A program made the translations under genes and the position numbers. This document shows, piece by piece, positions 49,550-58,108 of a DNA stretch of 64,000 nucleotides. The notes under the pieces were generated by a model. The model searched no databases. It was not told where the DNA came from and was given only the letters and a program-made list of their open reading frames with translations. The stretch covers positions 1,116,001 through 1,180,000 of the forward strand of contig JACJYG010000006.1 of the NCBI GenBank assembly GCA_020636215.1, given 5' to 3'. Each line of letters begins with the position of its first letter. The stretch's first letter is position 1. Source of the stretch: Lewinellaceae bacterium (GTDB taxonomy: Bacteria > Bacteroidota > Bacteroidia > Chitinophagales > Saprospiraceae).

Positions 49550-50770
49550 CTAATTTATGGCAGGATTAATTATTTCTTTATCCAGGTGATGATTGATCTC
49601 CTTGCTATGATTGATGATCAAACGAATTAAGTTGCAAATTTCAGTGATGTCATCTAATTGAATATTTATTCCGGTTGGTAAAGCCATCACTTTTTGCGTC
49701 AATTTTTCCGTTTCGGGTAGTAATAACTTGGCATGGGGATAGTAGGCCCGATAGGGTTGCATCTGATGACAACCCGGATAGAAATATTTACGGGCTAAAA
49801 CGTTTTCTGTGTGGAGAATTTCAACTAATTGATCTCGGCTAACACCTGCTGCTTTTTTGTCAATTTCTAATATAATGTATTGATAATTATTTTTTTCTCC
49901 TTCGTTGTAGGGAATTAATTTGATTCCTGGGATATCGGTAAGTTCTTGCTGATATTGTTGATAATTTTGACGGTTTTTTGTTATGAATTCCTCAAGGCTT
50001 TCTAGCCCGGTTAATCCCATTGCAGCGGAAACTTCACTCATTTTACCGTTTGTGCCGATATAAATTACATTGTCATAATCTGAAAAACCAAAGTTTTTCA
50101 TCAGGTTGATTTTTGCAGCCAAATTGTCATCATCGGTGACGACAGCCCCCCCCTCAAAGGTGTTAAAAAACTTAGTTGCATGAAAGCTAAATACTTCGGC
50201 ATTACCGAAACGCCCAATCATCTGTCCCTGATAGGTGCAACCGAAGGCATGAGCAGCATCAAAGAGAAGTTTCAGCTTATGCTTTTGTGCGATTGCACTT
50301 AAAAAGTCCACTTCACAAGGGCGCCCCCACACATGAACCCCAATAATGCCGGTTGTTCTCGGTGTGATCAATTCTTCGATTCTGGCAGGGTCAATATTAT
50401 GTGTAACCGGATCGACATCACAGAAAACAGGCGTAATCTCTTGCCATTGCAGGGCATGAGCTGTGGCGATGAAGGTGAAACTAGGTACAATCACCTCCCC
50501 CGTTAAACCCGCAGCCCGAATCGCAATTTCCAGAGCGATTGTGCCATTACACATGGCAATACAATGCTTGACCCCGATCAAGTCCTTAATCCTTTGTTCC
50601 AATTCTTGCTCAAAGGGGCCGCTATTCGTTAACCACTTTCTGTCAATTAAATCATTAATGTATTCGATAAGGCGGCCTTTATTGCCAATATTCGGCCTGC
50701 CAACGTGCATTTTTTCGGCAAAGGAAGGCTTTTTACCGAAAATCGCTAACTGTTCAAGCTTGGTTTTCAT
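49550..50770 (-). CDS. DesI-like sugar 4-aminotransferase (DegT/DnrJ/EryC1/StrS family)
   Basis: 406 residues, the normal family length. The PLP Lys is Lys200 in FSFHATKFFNTFEGGA, and LLFDAAHAFG supplies the PLP-contacting Asp. The N-terminal HVGRPNIGNKGRL, WLTNSGPFEQELEQRI, ITPRTTGIIGVHVWGRPCEVD and TNGKMSEVSAAMGLTGLE follow the DesI pattern (dTDP-4-keto-6-deoxyglucose 4-aminotransferase of desosamine biosynthesis) closely, from memory of that protein. The expected product is a dTDP-4-amino-4,6-dideoxyhexose. No rmlA/rmlB genes occur in the window, so the dTDP-sugar precursor must come from elsewhere. Confidence 0.85.
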   Translation of the reverse strand: MKTKLEQLAIFGKKPSFAEKMHVGRPNIGNKGRLIEYINDLIDRKWLTNSGPFEQELEQRIKDLIGVKHCIAMCNGTIALEIAIRAAGLTGEVIVPSFTFIATAHALQWQEITPVFCDVDPVTHNIDPARIEELITPRTTGIIGVHVWGRPCEVDFLSAIAQKHKLKLLFDAAHAFGCTYQGQMIGRFGNAEVFSFHATKFFNTFEGGAVVTDDDNLAAKINLMKNFGFSDYDNVIYIGTNGKMSEVSAAMGLTGLESLEEFITKNRQNYQQYQQELTDIPGIKLIPYNEGEKNNYQYIILEIDKKAAGVSRDQLVEILHTENVLARKYFYPGCHQMQPYRAYYPHAKLLLPETEKLTQKVMALPTGINIQLDDITEICNLIRLIINHSKEINHHLDKEIINPAIN

Positions 50771-50825
50771 TGAATTAATTCAGCGATAATGAAAAATTAT
50801 CCGGATAGTTTGGAGACAGCAGGCT

Positions 50826-50920
50826 TTGAGCATGTTTGGAGCTTGCTCCTAGTGCAAATCAAGGGCTTATGAACCTCAATTCCCTGATTTTTATAACGAA
50901 CCCGCTCCAAACATGAACTT
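50826..50920. repeat. Palindromic element, family P2, copy B (internally deleted)
   Basis: About 95 bp with ends GAGCATGTTTGGAGC (from 50828) and GCTCCAAACATGAAC (to 50918). In reverse complement it equals the left and right arms of the element at 44787-44947 with the middle missing. It overlaps the last 30 bases of the methyltransferase gene and supplies that gene's stop codon. Confidence 0.75.
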
Positions 50921-51613
50921 AAAGCGTGCGATGTACATGCCTCGCCCGAACAAACCTTCGGGATCGTAGTCAACTGCCAGGCCGGCTTTTTCAAAGGCTT
51001 GAACGTACTGCTCCTGTTTAAACAAGCCCATTTCGTGCCGCTCCGTAAAATGTTCGACGCCCTGGGGCGTACCCACTAAGTAATGAATGTTAGAGACGGA
51101 CACGGAGCCTTCCGTTTCATGCTTATACATCCAGGCAATTTTAAGCTCAGGTTCTTCAACAAAATTCGCAACAATTTTATTCCGCCAATATTTTTCCGGG
51201 CTAATCCACGGTTCAATCACCAATATTCCCTCTGGCTTTAAGTGTTGAGCCATACAACGGATGGCTTGTTCCACATTTTCTATTGTTTTAACATAAGAAA
51301 TAGAGCTAAACAGACAAGTAATTACATCGAAGTGGCGGCCTAAATTAAAATCCATCATGTTGCCGAGGTGAAAGGATACTTCGGGGCACCTTTCACGGGC
51401 AACATTTAGCAAATCCGCAGAAAGCTCCAGTCCTTCAACCTGAAAGATATTTTGCAGGTATTCCAGATGTTTTCCTGTGCCGCAGGCTACGTCGAGCAGC
51501 GTCTTGGCATTAGGGTTTAACTGCTCAATGAAAGCCTGAAGTTTTTCTGCCTCGGCAGCATAATCTTTAAAGTGATAAAGGGCATCATAGAATTTTGCGG
51601 TTTTAGTATACAT
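50891..51613 (-). CDS. DesVI/TylM1-like SAM-dependent N-methyltransferase, C-terminus altered by an element
   Basis: 240 residues. Motif I is LLDVACGTGKHLEYL (39-53). The order VEGLELSADLL, HLGNMMDFNLGRHFDVI, LFSSISYVKT, LKPEGILVIEPWISPE and GVEHFTERHEMGLFKQEQYVQAFEKAGL follows the amino-sugar N,N-dimethyltransferases DesVI and TylM1 closely. The native end probably lay near GRGMYIARFK; the last residues FMFGAGSL and the TAA are encoded by the family P2 element. Methylation of the amino group made by the DesI-like enzyme is inferred. Confidence 0.87.
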   Translation of the reverse strand: MYTKTAKFYDALYHFKDYAAEAEKLQAFIEQLNPNAKTLLDVACGTGKHLEYLQNIFQVEGLELSADLLNVARERCPEVSFHLGNMMDFNLGRHFDVITCLFSSISYVKTIENVEQAIRCMAQHLKPEGILVIEPWISPEKYWRNKIVANFVEEPELKIAWMYKHETEGSVSVSNIHYLVGTPQGVEHFTERHEMGLFKQEQYVQAFEKAGLAVDYDPEGLFGRGMYIARFKFMFGAGSL

Positions 51614-51653
51614 GATTCAGCTGAAATAGTATTTGAACAAGCTCTTAGATCAT

Positions 51654-52634
51654 TCAAGGTTTTCGGTACGCTGGGAAATAGCCTGTCCTGTCATTTGGAT
51701 CAGTGTTCGCCTGTTGGCACAACCGCTGATAAATTTCAGGTTTATAAACTTGTTTTAGGCCCTGCAACGCATACTGTCTGCCGCCAAAGCGCCGCTTGAA
51801 TTCGAACAAATTGTGCTTGCCGCCGCCGAGGTTAAGCAGCGGAATCCCAAGAGATTTCAAGCGGTTTATACCATGCCAGATCAATGGAACGGCAAACTGC
51901 CGGCCTTCGGGAAGGGACACATTGAACAGGTATTCTCCGACGTGAGGGGTGTAAGTGAAAACTGAAATAGCGGCCAGGTTGCCCTCCTTATCTTGCGCCC
52001 CAACTAAAATGACATTTTCCAGACCGAACAAATACGAGATTGTTTCTCTGGAGAAATGATAATAGGAAGATGCATTTATCCTCTGGAAGAAATCAAGATA
52101 ATTAGAAAGGAAAAAATCTATCAGCCGGGCTCTGTCAAATACGAAATCAGACAACCCTCTGTCCCAATTCCTCAGCTGCCTTTTCCGGTTTTCAGATAGA
52201 TTGGCAAATAGTTCATCTACAGGAATCGTTAAATCCAAGACATGGACGGTGTCGTATTGATAAATATCCTCCGGATTAAAATAATCACCGGAATTAAAGA
52301 TGGGGTCTAAGCCAAGATAACCACAGACATACCCCTTCTTTTTAACAAACGCTTCCCAGTATGGTAAGAAATTATCACCATCACCAGTTCTTACAAATCC
52401 ACAAAAACCAAACGGTTTCAAAATATCGATGTAGCTACCGTATTTGCGTTCCGATATGGGGCAGAAAATATGCCCATGCTCACTTTTCAAACAGTAGAGA
52501 TAAGTTTTGAAGCCCGTGGTTAACTGCATGGCATAACAGTTTTCCCAGGTATGGCCAAAGGAGTGTTTAATATTATTTAAGGCTTCCTTCCACTCCGCCG
52601 GAGCATCGATTGAGATGACCTGCTGTGCTATCAT
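51654..52634 (-). CDS. FemAB/GNAT-like acyltransferase
   Basis: 326 residues. The C-terminal half has the GNAT-type arrangement of FemAB-like proteins (VILVGAQDKEGNLAAISVFTYTPHVGEYLFNVS, then VPLIWHGINRLKSLGIPLLNLGGGKHNLFEFKRRFGG). The tail GYFPAYRKP resembles the end of the second such protein (NYFPAYRNG). Its ATG overlaps the stop of the upstream methyltransferase gene (ATGA, 52631-52634), so the two are translationally coupled. Acylation of an amino sugar, or transfer of an amino acid, in the surface glycan is inferred. Confidence 0.75.
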   Translation of the reverse strand: MIAQQVISIDAPAEWKEALNNIKHSFGHTWENCYAMQLTTGFKTYLYCLKSEHGHIFCPISERKYGSYIDILKPFGFCGFVRTGDGDNFLPYWEAFVKKKGYVCGYLGLDPIFNSGDYFNPEDIYQYDTVHVLDLTIPVDELFANLSENRKRQLRNWDRGLSDFVFDRARLIDFFLSNYLDFFQRINASSYYHFSRETISYLFGLENVILVGAQDKEGNLAAISVFTYTPHVGEYLFNVSLPEGRQFAVPLIWHGINRLKSLGIPLLNLGGGKHNLFEFKRRFGGRQYALQGLKQVYKPEIYQRLCQQANTDPNDRTGYFPAYRKP

Positions 52635-53362
52635 CTTCTAGATTGACCGACATACAAGCCGTAGTTGTGTCCTGGGAAGAGTTCTTTATCGTAATTCGAT
52701 ACTTCCAGAGCAGCCTTTGAAAAAGCTCCCATATAATCTTCAGGAGTAAACAACCCCAATTCGTCAAGTACGACCAAATGTTCGACACCTTCAGGCGTAC
52801 CGACTAAGTAGTGGACTTCGGTAACGGATACACCATCCTTGATTCCGGTGGTGTACATTCTGACAATCTTGAGTTCTGGCTTATCTACGATATCAGCGCT
52901 TAATTTATTATTCCAATAGTTTTCCGGGCTCACCCAAGGCTCAATGATCAAAATACCTCCAGGCGCCAGATGTCGAGCCATTGTGGCGACAGCCCGCTCT
53001 AAATTTTCCGGAGTTTTCACCAAAGTTACCGAACAAAAGAGACAGGTGATGATGTCAAACTTTCGTTCCAGGTTGAAGTCGATCATATTCCCTTGATGGA
53101 AGGATAAGCCAGGACATCTCTTACGGGCTAACTCCAGCATGCCTGAATTAAGATCGATTCCTTCAGCTTGATAATGTTCCTTCAAATATTCGAGATGTTT
53201 GCCTGTCCCACAAGCTACATCCAATAAAGTCTGAGCATTGGGATGTAATTGCTGGATCAGGCTATGTAATCTTGAAGACGCCACGGAATAATCCAGGAAA
53301 GTTAAGTATTCATCATAAATGTATGATGAAGATGCGTAAATGTTGTCCAATTCTTTATTCAT
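52631..53362 (-). CDS. DesVI/TylM1-like SAM-dependent N-methyltransferase, second copy
   Basis: 243 residues, clearly paralogous to the gene at 50891-51613. Motif I is LLDVACGTGKHLEYL (46-60), followed by AEGIDLNSGML, HQGNMIDFNLERKFDIITCLF, LAPGGILIIEPWVSPENYW and VGTPEGVEHLVVLDELGLF. It ends normally (HNYGLYVGQSRR), which supports the view that the other copy has an altered tail. Whether the two copies act in sequence on one nitrogen or on different sugars cannot be decided from sequence. Confidence 0.88.
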   Translation of the reverse strand: MNKELDNIYASSSYIYDEYLTFLDYSVASSRLHSLIQQLHPNAQTLLDVACGTGKHLEYLKEHYQAEGIDLNSGMLELARKRCPGLSFHQGNMIDFNLERKFDIITCLFCSVTLVKTPENLERAVATMARHLAPGGILIIEPWVSPENYWNNKLSADIVDKPELKIVRMYTTGIKDGVSVTEVHYLVGTPEGVEHLVVLDELGLFTPEDYMGAFSKAALEVSNYDKELFPGHNYGLYVGQSRR

Positions 53363-53443
53363 TGTAATATCGTCTTGTTAAATTTAAACGGGAAAATAAG
53401 CGGATATCTGCTGCAAGCCTGCATGCTGATGAAAGGGCAGTTT

Positions 53444-54391
53444 TCATCTGAACTCACCGTTCCGATAAGCCGGAAAATAATTGGTATCGGAAATATGCTT
53501 GGCCTGGACGATCTCCGAATATTTATTCGCATCAAAGATTCGGCCGCAGAAATAAGTAATTCGGGTACAGTTGGACCAACCCTTTTTAAATTGATTGAGG
53601 CCGTCATCCAGATTCCCTTTAACCCCCGGGCCGGCGCCTATATTCACGAACTTTAGCCCCTGATTAGCAAAGTGTTGGATCAGGGTCCACATAATTGCAT
53701 AAGAAGCCATGTACTTGTAGCCTAAAGCATTATAAGCCCCCAGGTGGCAATAGGCGTTTTCTCCGTGAACATAGCACAAAATCATACCAACTGTATGCTT
53801 TTCATAGTAGGCCCGAAAGGCCACCAAACCCGGAACAAGGAACTGGTTTTCAAAAGACTTTTTTGAGAATGCAGAAATTCCCCTGATAACGTGTTTTTTG
53901 ATCAGGTTGCCATATAATTCCATCCAGTCATCCAAATAATAATCCGGTTTTTCACAAACCTCCACCCCCACCTTCCTAAGAGCCTTTTTAGCACATCCAA
54001 GGTGATGATGGGAAATGTAAGCTTCCGGCGATTCCGTTAGATCCGTCATCAATTGTTCCTTGTAAGGGAAAAAGACATCGTTGAAACAACGCTTAAGATC
54101 ATCCTGGGTGTAATTCCCAAATGGATCAGTGACCATGGCGAAACTAACTAACTCGTCTGAGAGATTATCAAGATCGCGGTGAAGTTTTGACCAATCCAGA
54201 CAGTCAAAAAAGGGATAACAACCCATCGCATCCTGATAAGGGGAACCTGCAATCGGCCGTTTCAGAATCCATCCGCCACATTCAGATAGTTGATAGGGCG
54301 TCCCGAATTCTCCAAGGGACTTTGCATAAACAGGGCTTAGATATCCTTTCACTATGAATAGAGCAATTGTCTTGTTAAGAACACCAACCAA
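53444..54391 (-). CDS. FemAB/GNAT-like acyltransferase, second copy
   Basis: 315 residues. The C-terminal segment GLVAFRAYYEKHTVGMILCYVHGENAYCHLGAYNALGYKYMASYAIMWTLIQHFANQGLKFVNIGAGPG shows the FemAB-type GNAT core in split form, with a conserved-looking C-terminal NYFPAYRNG. It is distantly related to the gene at 51654-52634. It is separated from the downstream methyltransferase start by 81 bases, in which no further gene is seen. Confidence 0.72.
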   Translation of the reverse strand: MVGVLNKTIALFIVKGYLSPVYAKSLGEFGTPYQLSECGGWILKRPIAGSPYQDAMGCYPFFDCLDWSKLHRDLDNLSDELVSFAMVTDPFGNYTQDDLKRCFNDVFFPYKEQLMTDLTESPEAYISHHHLGCAKKALRKVGVEVCEKPDYYLDDWMELYGNLIKKHVIRGISAFSKKSFENQFLVPGLVAFRAYYEKHTVGMILCYVHGENAYCHLGAYNALGYKYMASYAIMWTLIQHFANQGLKFVNIGAGPGVKGNLDDGLNQFKKGWSNCTRITYFCGRIFDANKYSEIVQAKHISDTNYFPAYRNGEFR

Positions 54392-54506
54392 ATTGATACC
54401 TGATCCGGGAATATCTCCGGGATCATTTTCGCGCTATCCGAAGGGCAATTTCCTGATGTTGACATCGAATCGATATTTGCCCCCTGGCTGATCCTCACTT
54501 TTTCTT

Positions 54507-55550
54507 TCAAATTGACTGCCTTACCGTTTCTGCAACCCTTGCCATATCTTTGAGTGTATATCTTTGATCACAAGGCAGCGTCATAATGTGGCCTGCCAAC
54601 TCATGGCTATCCTGGAAGTATCCAGGCACTATATCTTTAATTGGCCAATGTACCGGCGGATAAATTGCTGCGTCAAACAAGGCCTGTCTGATGCGGTCGC
54701 GCTCCTGGGCCCGAATAGGAAAACCAAGAGGAATCACACCCTCCGGTAAGGCCGGGAAAATTGCCAGAGATGGAAGAGACTGGAGTAGGTATTTATAATT
54801 TTCAACTCGTTTTTGAGCAATGGCCGGATAGTCTACACAGTGTGTAAGTATATTTCTGGAAAGCGCACTCATTGCATACAAGCCGACCGGGTGATTTCGC
54901 TCCGTTTCCTGAAACAGCTTGAACCAGTGGCGATCTTTACCCACAAGATCAAATTCCCTTCTTAGCAAGCTGGCGTTCAATGTTTTAAGCTGCCATTCCG
55001 ACGGCGGCAGTGTTAAGCCAAGCCCATCCTTCTCTTCTAAAGGGTGCTTGCAAAGCAGGATGCCGCCATCAGGAACGCCCAAAAATTTCCGGGGGCTGAA
55101 AAGGACAAAATCAGCATGTGCTCCCACAAAGTTGGACAGTAGCGCCTGACAAGCATCTTCCAATATCCAGGCGCCTTTTGATTTTGCCATTGCAACCCAG
55201 GAAGTGTCCATAGGGAAACCGAAATAATCAATGCCTATGATCAGGTCATTGGGTTGAACGTCCTCCAGCCAATCCAGAGAAGCCGGGACGAGCGTTGGGG
55301 AAACTTCATAATACTTTGGGAGCAAGCCCGCTTTGACGACAACTCCTGCTATAGAACCGCATAAATAGGAGGGGAGCCAAACCTGGGGCGGGGCGAGCTT
55401 CTGGATCAGCACCCAAAGGCCGGATGAAGCATTAGCCAATAATACCGCACTTTCTGTCAGAAAAGAGGGGGCGGTATGGCGGCAAACAACCATATCCTCT
55501 AGCCCAAACATTCCGCCTATTATTCGCGGTTCAATTCTGTTTTGGTTCAA
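54507..55550 (-). CDS. DegT/DnrJ/EryC1/StrS-family PLP protein, divergent
   Basis: 347 residues, somewhat shorter than typical family members. The PLP-binding features are present: WILEDACQALLSN gives the Asp and SPRKFLGVPDGGILL carries the candidate Schiff-base Lys155. The N-terminal third (SGLWVLIQKLAPPQVWLPSYLCGSIAGVVVKAG) keeps the substrate-loop order, but the family's usual opening is replaced. It could be a second sugar aminotransferase of this cluster or a variant using another keto substrate. The substrate is unknown. Confidence 0.75.
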   Translation of the reverse strand: MNQNRIEPRIIGGMFGLEDMVVCRHTAPSFLTESAVLLANASSGLWVLIQKLAPPQVWLPSYLCGSIAGVVVKAGLLPKYYEVSPTLVPASLDWLEDVQPNDLIIGIDYFGFPMDTSWVAMAKSKGAWILEDACQALLSNFVGAHADFVLFSPRKFLGVPDGGILLCKHPLEEKDGLGLTLPPSEWQLKTLNASLLRREFDLVGKDRHWFKLFQETERNHPVGLYAMSALSRNILTHCVDYPAIAQKRVENYKYLLQSLPSLAIFPALPEGVIPLGFPIRAQERDRIRQALFDAAIYPPVHWPIKDIVPGYFQDSHELAGHIMTLPCDQRYTLKDMARVAETVRQSI

Positions 55551-55585
55551 GCTCTATTCTCAAAGGGCTGATGAATAAACACCTG

Positions 55586-56908
55586 CTACTCTATTCTTTG
55601 ATAAAGAGGGTCGAGGTATTGAATGGTCCAATCAAAAATCGGGCAAATAACCCCAGGTTCTTTACCGTAATATCCTTCAAGCCTGGCTTTCATGTCCAGG
55701 ACTTCAAAAGAAATAACTTCTTCATGTTGGTCAATCACTTTACTTAAATCCTGGACTACAATAATTGAAATCTGATGGATGCCATTGTTCAAAAAATTAC
55801 CTGGAATCTTACAGGTAGTACGGAATAATCCCACAGGGAAAGGCCCATGACGCCATTTTGGGGCATCTTCTGAACTGGTGCAAAAAGCAATTATTTGATC
55901 TTCTGTGATCAGGTGTAAGTTGATATGGAGAAAAGCATCTGGCAGTAAATTCCAAAATTCCACCTCAATAACAAAGGGTGTTTCCATGGTAATCGGGTCG
56001 GAGGGTAAACCATTTTCGGGCCGGACTGAAATTTGGTGCAGGCGCAGGATATCATTACCTGGTGCTTGATCGATATCATCCCAGGTTCGTGCATTTTGCT
56101 GAAAAATATTGGATTCCAAATAATTTGCTACAACCTCATGGGGGGGGCCATCGGCTTGAACTTGCCCTCTTTCGAGCCAAATGGCCCTTTTACACAGGCT
56201 TTTGACGGCAATCATATTATGACTGACAAATAAAACCGTCCTTCCGTCTTGTCGGGATACATCACCCATTTTGCCCAAGCATTTTTTCTGAAAAGCAGCA
56301 TCACCAACGGCTAAGACTTCATCCACTACGAGAATTTCCGGCTCTAAATGAGCCGCGACCGCAAAGGCTAACCGAACATACATCCCTGATGAATATCGTT
56401 TAACAGGGGTGTCTAAAAATTGCTCAACTTCAGAAAAGGCGACAATTTCATCAAATTTTTTTTTGATTTCTGCTCTGGACATGCCAAGTACTGCGCCATT
56501 AAGGTATATATTCTCTCTTCCGGTCAATTCCGGATGAAATCCTGTACCTACTTCCAGCAAACTTGCAACTCGTCCATTAAGGATGATTTCTCCGGTGGTT
56601 GGTTCGGTAATTCTGCTTAAAAGCTTGAGAAGGGTTGATTTACCTGCGCCATTCCGGCCGACAATGCCAGTTATTTCCCCTGCTTGGATCTCAAAGGAAA
56701 TATCCTTTAACGCCCAAAATTCTTCGTAAGCAGGGCCATTGATTTTTTTCCCGGTTAATGTGGATATTGATTTATTTTTAAGCCAATTTATAGTGTCTGT
56801 GATGCGGTCGCGCAGCGTATGATAACCTGTAATCGCACCTCCGTCCACCTTATGGCCAATAATATATTTTTTGCCGAGATTTTCGACTTTGATAATTGGT
56901 TCACTCAT
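55586..56908 (-). CDS. wzt: Wzt-like ATPase of a polysaccharide ABC exporter
   Basis: 440 residues. Walker A is GRNGAGKST (84-92), the signature is YSSGMYVRLAFAVA and Walker B is EILVVDEVLAVGD; an H-loop His is in LFVSHNM. About 170 residues beyond the ATPase form the Wzt-type C-terminal beta-sandwich, which in known systems recognises the non-reducing end of the glycan. It works with the Wzm-like permease encoded upstream on the same strand, although the two genes are separated by a palindromic element. Confidence 0.92.
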   Translation of the reverse strand: MSEPIIKVENLGKKYIIGHKVDGGAITGYHTLRDRITDTINWLKNKSISTLTGKKINGPAYEEFWALKDISFEIQAGEITGIVGRNGAGKSTLLKLLSRITEPTTGEIILNGRVASLLEVGTGFHPELTGRENIYLNGAVLGMSRAEIKKKFDEIVAFSEVEQFLDTPVKRYSSGMYVRLAFAVAAHLEPEILVVDEVLAVGDAAFQKKCLGKMGDVSRQDGRTVLFVSHNMIAVKSLCKRAIWLERGQVQADGPPHEVVANYLESNIFQQNARTWDDIDQAPGNDILRLHQISVRPENGLPSDPITMETPFVIEVEFWNLLPDAFLHINLHLITEDQIIAFCTSSEDAPKWRHGPFPVGLFRTTCKIPGNFLNNGIHQISIIVVQDLSKVIDQHEEVISFEVLDMKARLEGYYGKEPGVICPIFDWTIQYLDPLYQRIE

Positions 56909-56921
56909 TATTCCATCCCAT

Positions 56922-57091
56922 GTTAGAACGTGTTTAAATTTAGTTTTTCAGTTAATATGAGAAGGATCTCAAAGCCGCGCGAGGCTCATTTTTCGGCGCA
57001 TACCTGGAAGGTACGTGCCGAAAAATAGCCGAAGCCCGGCAAAGAGAGGCACTCATATTAGCGAAAGGATTAATTTTAAACACGTTCTTAA
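56922..57091. repeat. Palindromic intergenic element, family P1, copy b
   Basis: About 170 bp with inverted ends GAACGTGTTTAAATTTAGT (from 56926) and TTAATTTTAAACACGTTC (to 57087), and a central hairpin TTTTTCGGC...TACCT...GGTACGTGCCGAAAAA. The left arm matches the copy at 20989 (TGTTTRAATTTAGTYYTTCAGTT). It fills the gap between the Wzm and Wzt genes, and its right end touches the Wzm stop codon. Confidence 0.7.
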
Positions 57092-57912
57092 ATAACATCA
57101 GCAAAAGTGCGTTCCATTTTCCGGAAATACCAGATCCCGCTACTTAACAATGCCAATACCAGCAACATCGAGAGGCAGAAGCCCGGCCAGTAGATCTGGA
57201 AATCTCCGCCTAAAATGGCCCAACGGAAGCCGTCAATGACGCCTACCATTGGATTAAGAGAATAGAGAAGACGCCATTGTTCGGGCACCACCTCACTACT
57301 GAAACCTACCGGAGAAATATATAAACCAAATTGAACGATAAAGGGGACTAGATAGCGAAAATCCCGATATTCCACATTTAGGGCTGCTAACCACAACCCA
57401 CCACCCATTGCTGCCGCAAAACCAATAGCAATAAATATCGGTAGGGTCATAATCCGCCAATCGGGAACAAAGTCGTACCAGGCCATTAGTGCTAATAAAA
57501 TCAGGCCAGAGATAATAAAATCTACAAAACTGACAATAACGGCGCTAGCGGGCACAATTAAGCGGGGGAAATAAACCTTGGAAACCAGATTGGCATTTAA
57601 AATCAGGCTATTACTAGATTCAGATAGGGCATTAGAGAAAAACTGCCAGGGTAACAATCCTGCAAACACCAAAATAGGATAGGGGGCCTCTCCCACATCC
57701 AGTTTCGCCAACCTGCCAAATACTATGGTCAGCACAACCATTGTCAACAATGGCCGAATTAATGCCCAGCTCACGCCAATTGCGGTTTGTTTATAAAGTA
57801 CCAACAGATCCCGCCACGCTAAGAAGTAGAATAACTCCCGATAATGCCAGATATCCTGCCAGTATTGACCTTCCGTTTTTCCTGCTTTAATAACCAGTCG
57901 TTTTGTTCTCAT
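57088..57912 (-). CDS. wzm: Wzm-like permease of a polysaccharide ABC exporter (ABC-2 type)
   Basis: 274 residues with six hydrophobic helices. The N-terminal amphipathic part (YRELFYFLAWRDLLVLYKQTAIGVSWALIRPLLTMVV) and the final helices (LYSLNPMVGVIDGFRWAILGG) are typical of O-antigen/teichoic-acid exporters. With Wzt it should move the finished, lipid-linked glycan across the inner membrane, so the polymer is probably completed in the cytoplasm. Confidence 0.92.
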   Translation of the reverse strand: MRTKRLVIKAGKTEGQYWQDIWHYRELFYFLAWRDLLVLYKQTAIGVSWALIRPLLTMVVLTIVFGRLAKLDVGEAPYPILVFAGLLPWQFFSNALSESSNSLILNANLVSKVYFPRLIVPASAVIVSFVDFIISGLILLALMAWYDFVPDWRIMTLPIFIAIGFAAAMGGGLWLAALNVEYRDFRYLVPFIVQFGLYISPVGFSSEVVPEQWRLLYSLNPMVGVIDGFRWAILGGDFQIYWPGFCLSMLLVLALLSSGIWYFRKMERTFADVI

Positions 57913-57929
57913 GTACCCGGTATTATTTT

Positions 57930-58055
57930 AAAAGCATGTTTGGAGCTTGCCCCTTTGGTTGCCTGTTTGGCCCGCCAAACGCGCAACAAAAAGCTTAGCC
58001 AGAACCACATATCCTTGATTTTCATAACGAACCAGCCCCAAATGTGCTCTAAGAG
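57930..58055. repeat. Palindromic element, family P2, copy C
   Basis: About 126 bp with ends AGCATGTTTGGAGC (from 57933) and GCCCCAAATGTGCTC (to 58049). In reverse complement it shares a long stretch with the element at 44787-44947, including CTAAGCTTTTTGTTGCGCG and TTTGGCGGGCCAAA, but lacks part of the inner right arm. It lies between the Wzm gene and the flavoprotein gene. Confidence 0.75.
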
Positions 58056-58108
58056 CTTTTGCCATCCTCCAAAACCTAAGAATATCCGTTAGTAACATGA
58101 TACTACCC

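Noticed and set aside
49550..53362. Complete desosamine pathway
   Set aside because: DesII-type radical SAM and DesIII/DesIV (dTDP-glucose) genes are absent, so only the 4-amination and N-methylation steps can be supported.
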